Source: Deltaproteobacteria bacterium (lineage in GTDB: Bacteria; Desulfobacterota; Desulfobacteria; Desulfobacterales; ETH-SRB1). From it: a stretch of 6,806 nt of DNA. Each line of letters starts with the position of its first letter. The stretch's first letter is position 1. A model generated the notes under the pieces. The model was not told the origin of the DNA. It did not search any database and saw only the letters and a list, made by a program, of their open reading frames with translations. Positions 6,644 to 6,806 of the stretch are shown piece after piece. The stretch lies in contig DAOURZ010000073.1 in the NCBI GenBank assembly GCA_030627475.1, forward strand, positions 1 through 6,806. Reading direction: 5' to 3'. Both the position numbers and the translations under genes were made by a program.

Positions 6644-6751
6644 TATGTTATTCCTGACTCACTTTTTGAGTTTGGAAATATTTTGAATATATCAAAATTT
6701 AACTATTAATATCAATAATTTTATCAGCAATTCTAATTTTGGAATAACATA
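6644..6751. promoter_or_regulatory. 11-bp inverted repeat flanking the candidate promoter
   Basis: TATGTTATTCC (6644-6654) and GGAATAACATA (6741-6751) are perfect reverse complements 86 bases apart, one on each side of the promoter candidate. They could be paired operator half-sites, possibly for the ParB-like protein itself. They could also be the ends of a small AT-rich insertion. No function is shown by the sequence alone. Confidence 0.4.
6686..6715 (-). promoter_or_regulatory. Candidate sigma70-like promoter of the ParB-like gene
   Basis: On the minus strand TTGATA (6710-6715) is followed after 18 bases by TATATT (6686-6691), each one mismatch from consensus. The predicted start would leave a leader of about 65-70 bases. 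A 7-bp dyad, ATTTTGA-ATATA-TCAAAAT (6680-6698), covers the -10 region. The surroundings are very AT-rich, so chance matches are likely. Confidence 0.35.
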
Positions 6752-6806
6752 CCCCTTTTTGACTGTACTCCATGAAGGGATAACCGGTATGCCTTCCAAA
6801 TCTGTG

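Noticed and set aside
6692..6806. Possible 3' end of another minus-strand gene
   Set aside because: All three minus frames are open from the window edge for a while, ending at 6692, 6699 and 6733. None shows a recognisable motif, so neither the frame nor the presence of a gene can be decided.
6789..6806. ATG on the plus strand near the right edge with AAGGG upstream, as the start of a divergent gene
   Set aside because: Only six codons are visible, which is not enough to support a gene.

Overview
The window carries five genes, all on the minus strand, so the reading order is from right to left. It looks like part of an exopolysaccharide / PEP-CTERM (exosortase) locus of a Gram-negative bacterium. 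A Desulfobacterales-type deltaproteobacterium is my best guess, from the gene families, the moderate to low GC content and the kinds of short repeats present. That taxonomic call is inference from memory and was not tested by any search.

Layout from right to left. Positions 6612-6806 hold the upstream region of the first gene, with a plausible sigma70-like promoter flanked by an 11-bp dyad. Positions 5649-6611 encode a ParB/Srx-fold DNA-binding protein. Positions 5384-5648 are non-coding and contain a 157-bp MITE-like element with perfect 27-bp terminal inverted repeats, ending six bases before the next start codon. Positions 4163-5383 encode a FemAB-family aminoacyl/acyl transferase of the PEP-CTERM-associated type, with short tandem repeats carried in frame inside the coding sequence. 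Positions 1822-4173 encode a fusion of a PLP-dependent cysteine synthase to a full-length cysteinyl-tRNA synthetase-like domain. Positions 1418-1819 encode a VanZ-like membrane protein, and 132-1409 a glycosyltransferase of the PEP-CTERM/EpsH1-associated family. Positions 1-131 hold an intergenic sequence with a 9-bp inverted repeat.

The four genes from FemAB to the glycosyltransferase are tightly packed (overlapping or separated by a few to about 31 bases) and probably form one transcript. The glycosyltransferase and FemAB-like protein point to synthesis and modification of an extracellular polymer. VanZ-like proteins are frequent in such loci.

The most unusual item is the cysteine synthase-CysRS fusion. 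The synthase half keeps its PLP motifs. The CysRS half keeps the four zinc/cysteine-thiolate ligands and the cysteine-pocket Trp and Thr. It has lost all three ATP-site signatures: HIGH reads DIGL, GGGxD reads TSSRA and KMSKS reads NATSS. It therefore looks like a domain that can still bind cysteine but probably does not make cysteinyl-adenylate in the usual way. It could be a cysteine sensor for the fused synthase or an enzyme with a changed reaction.
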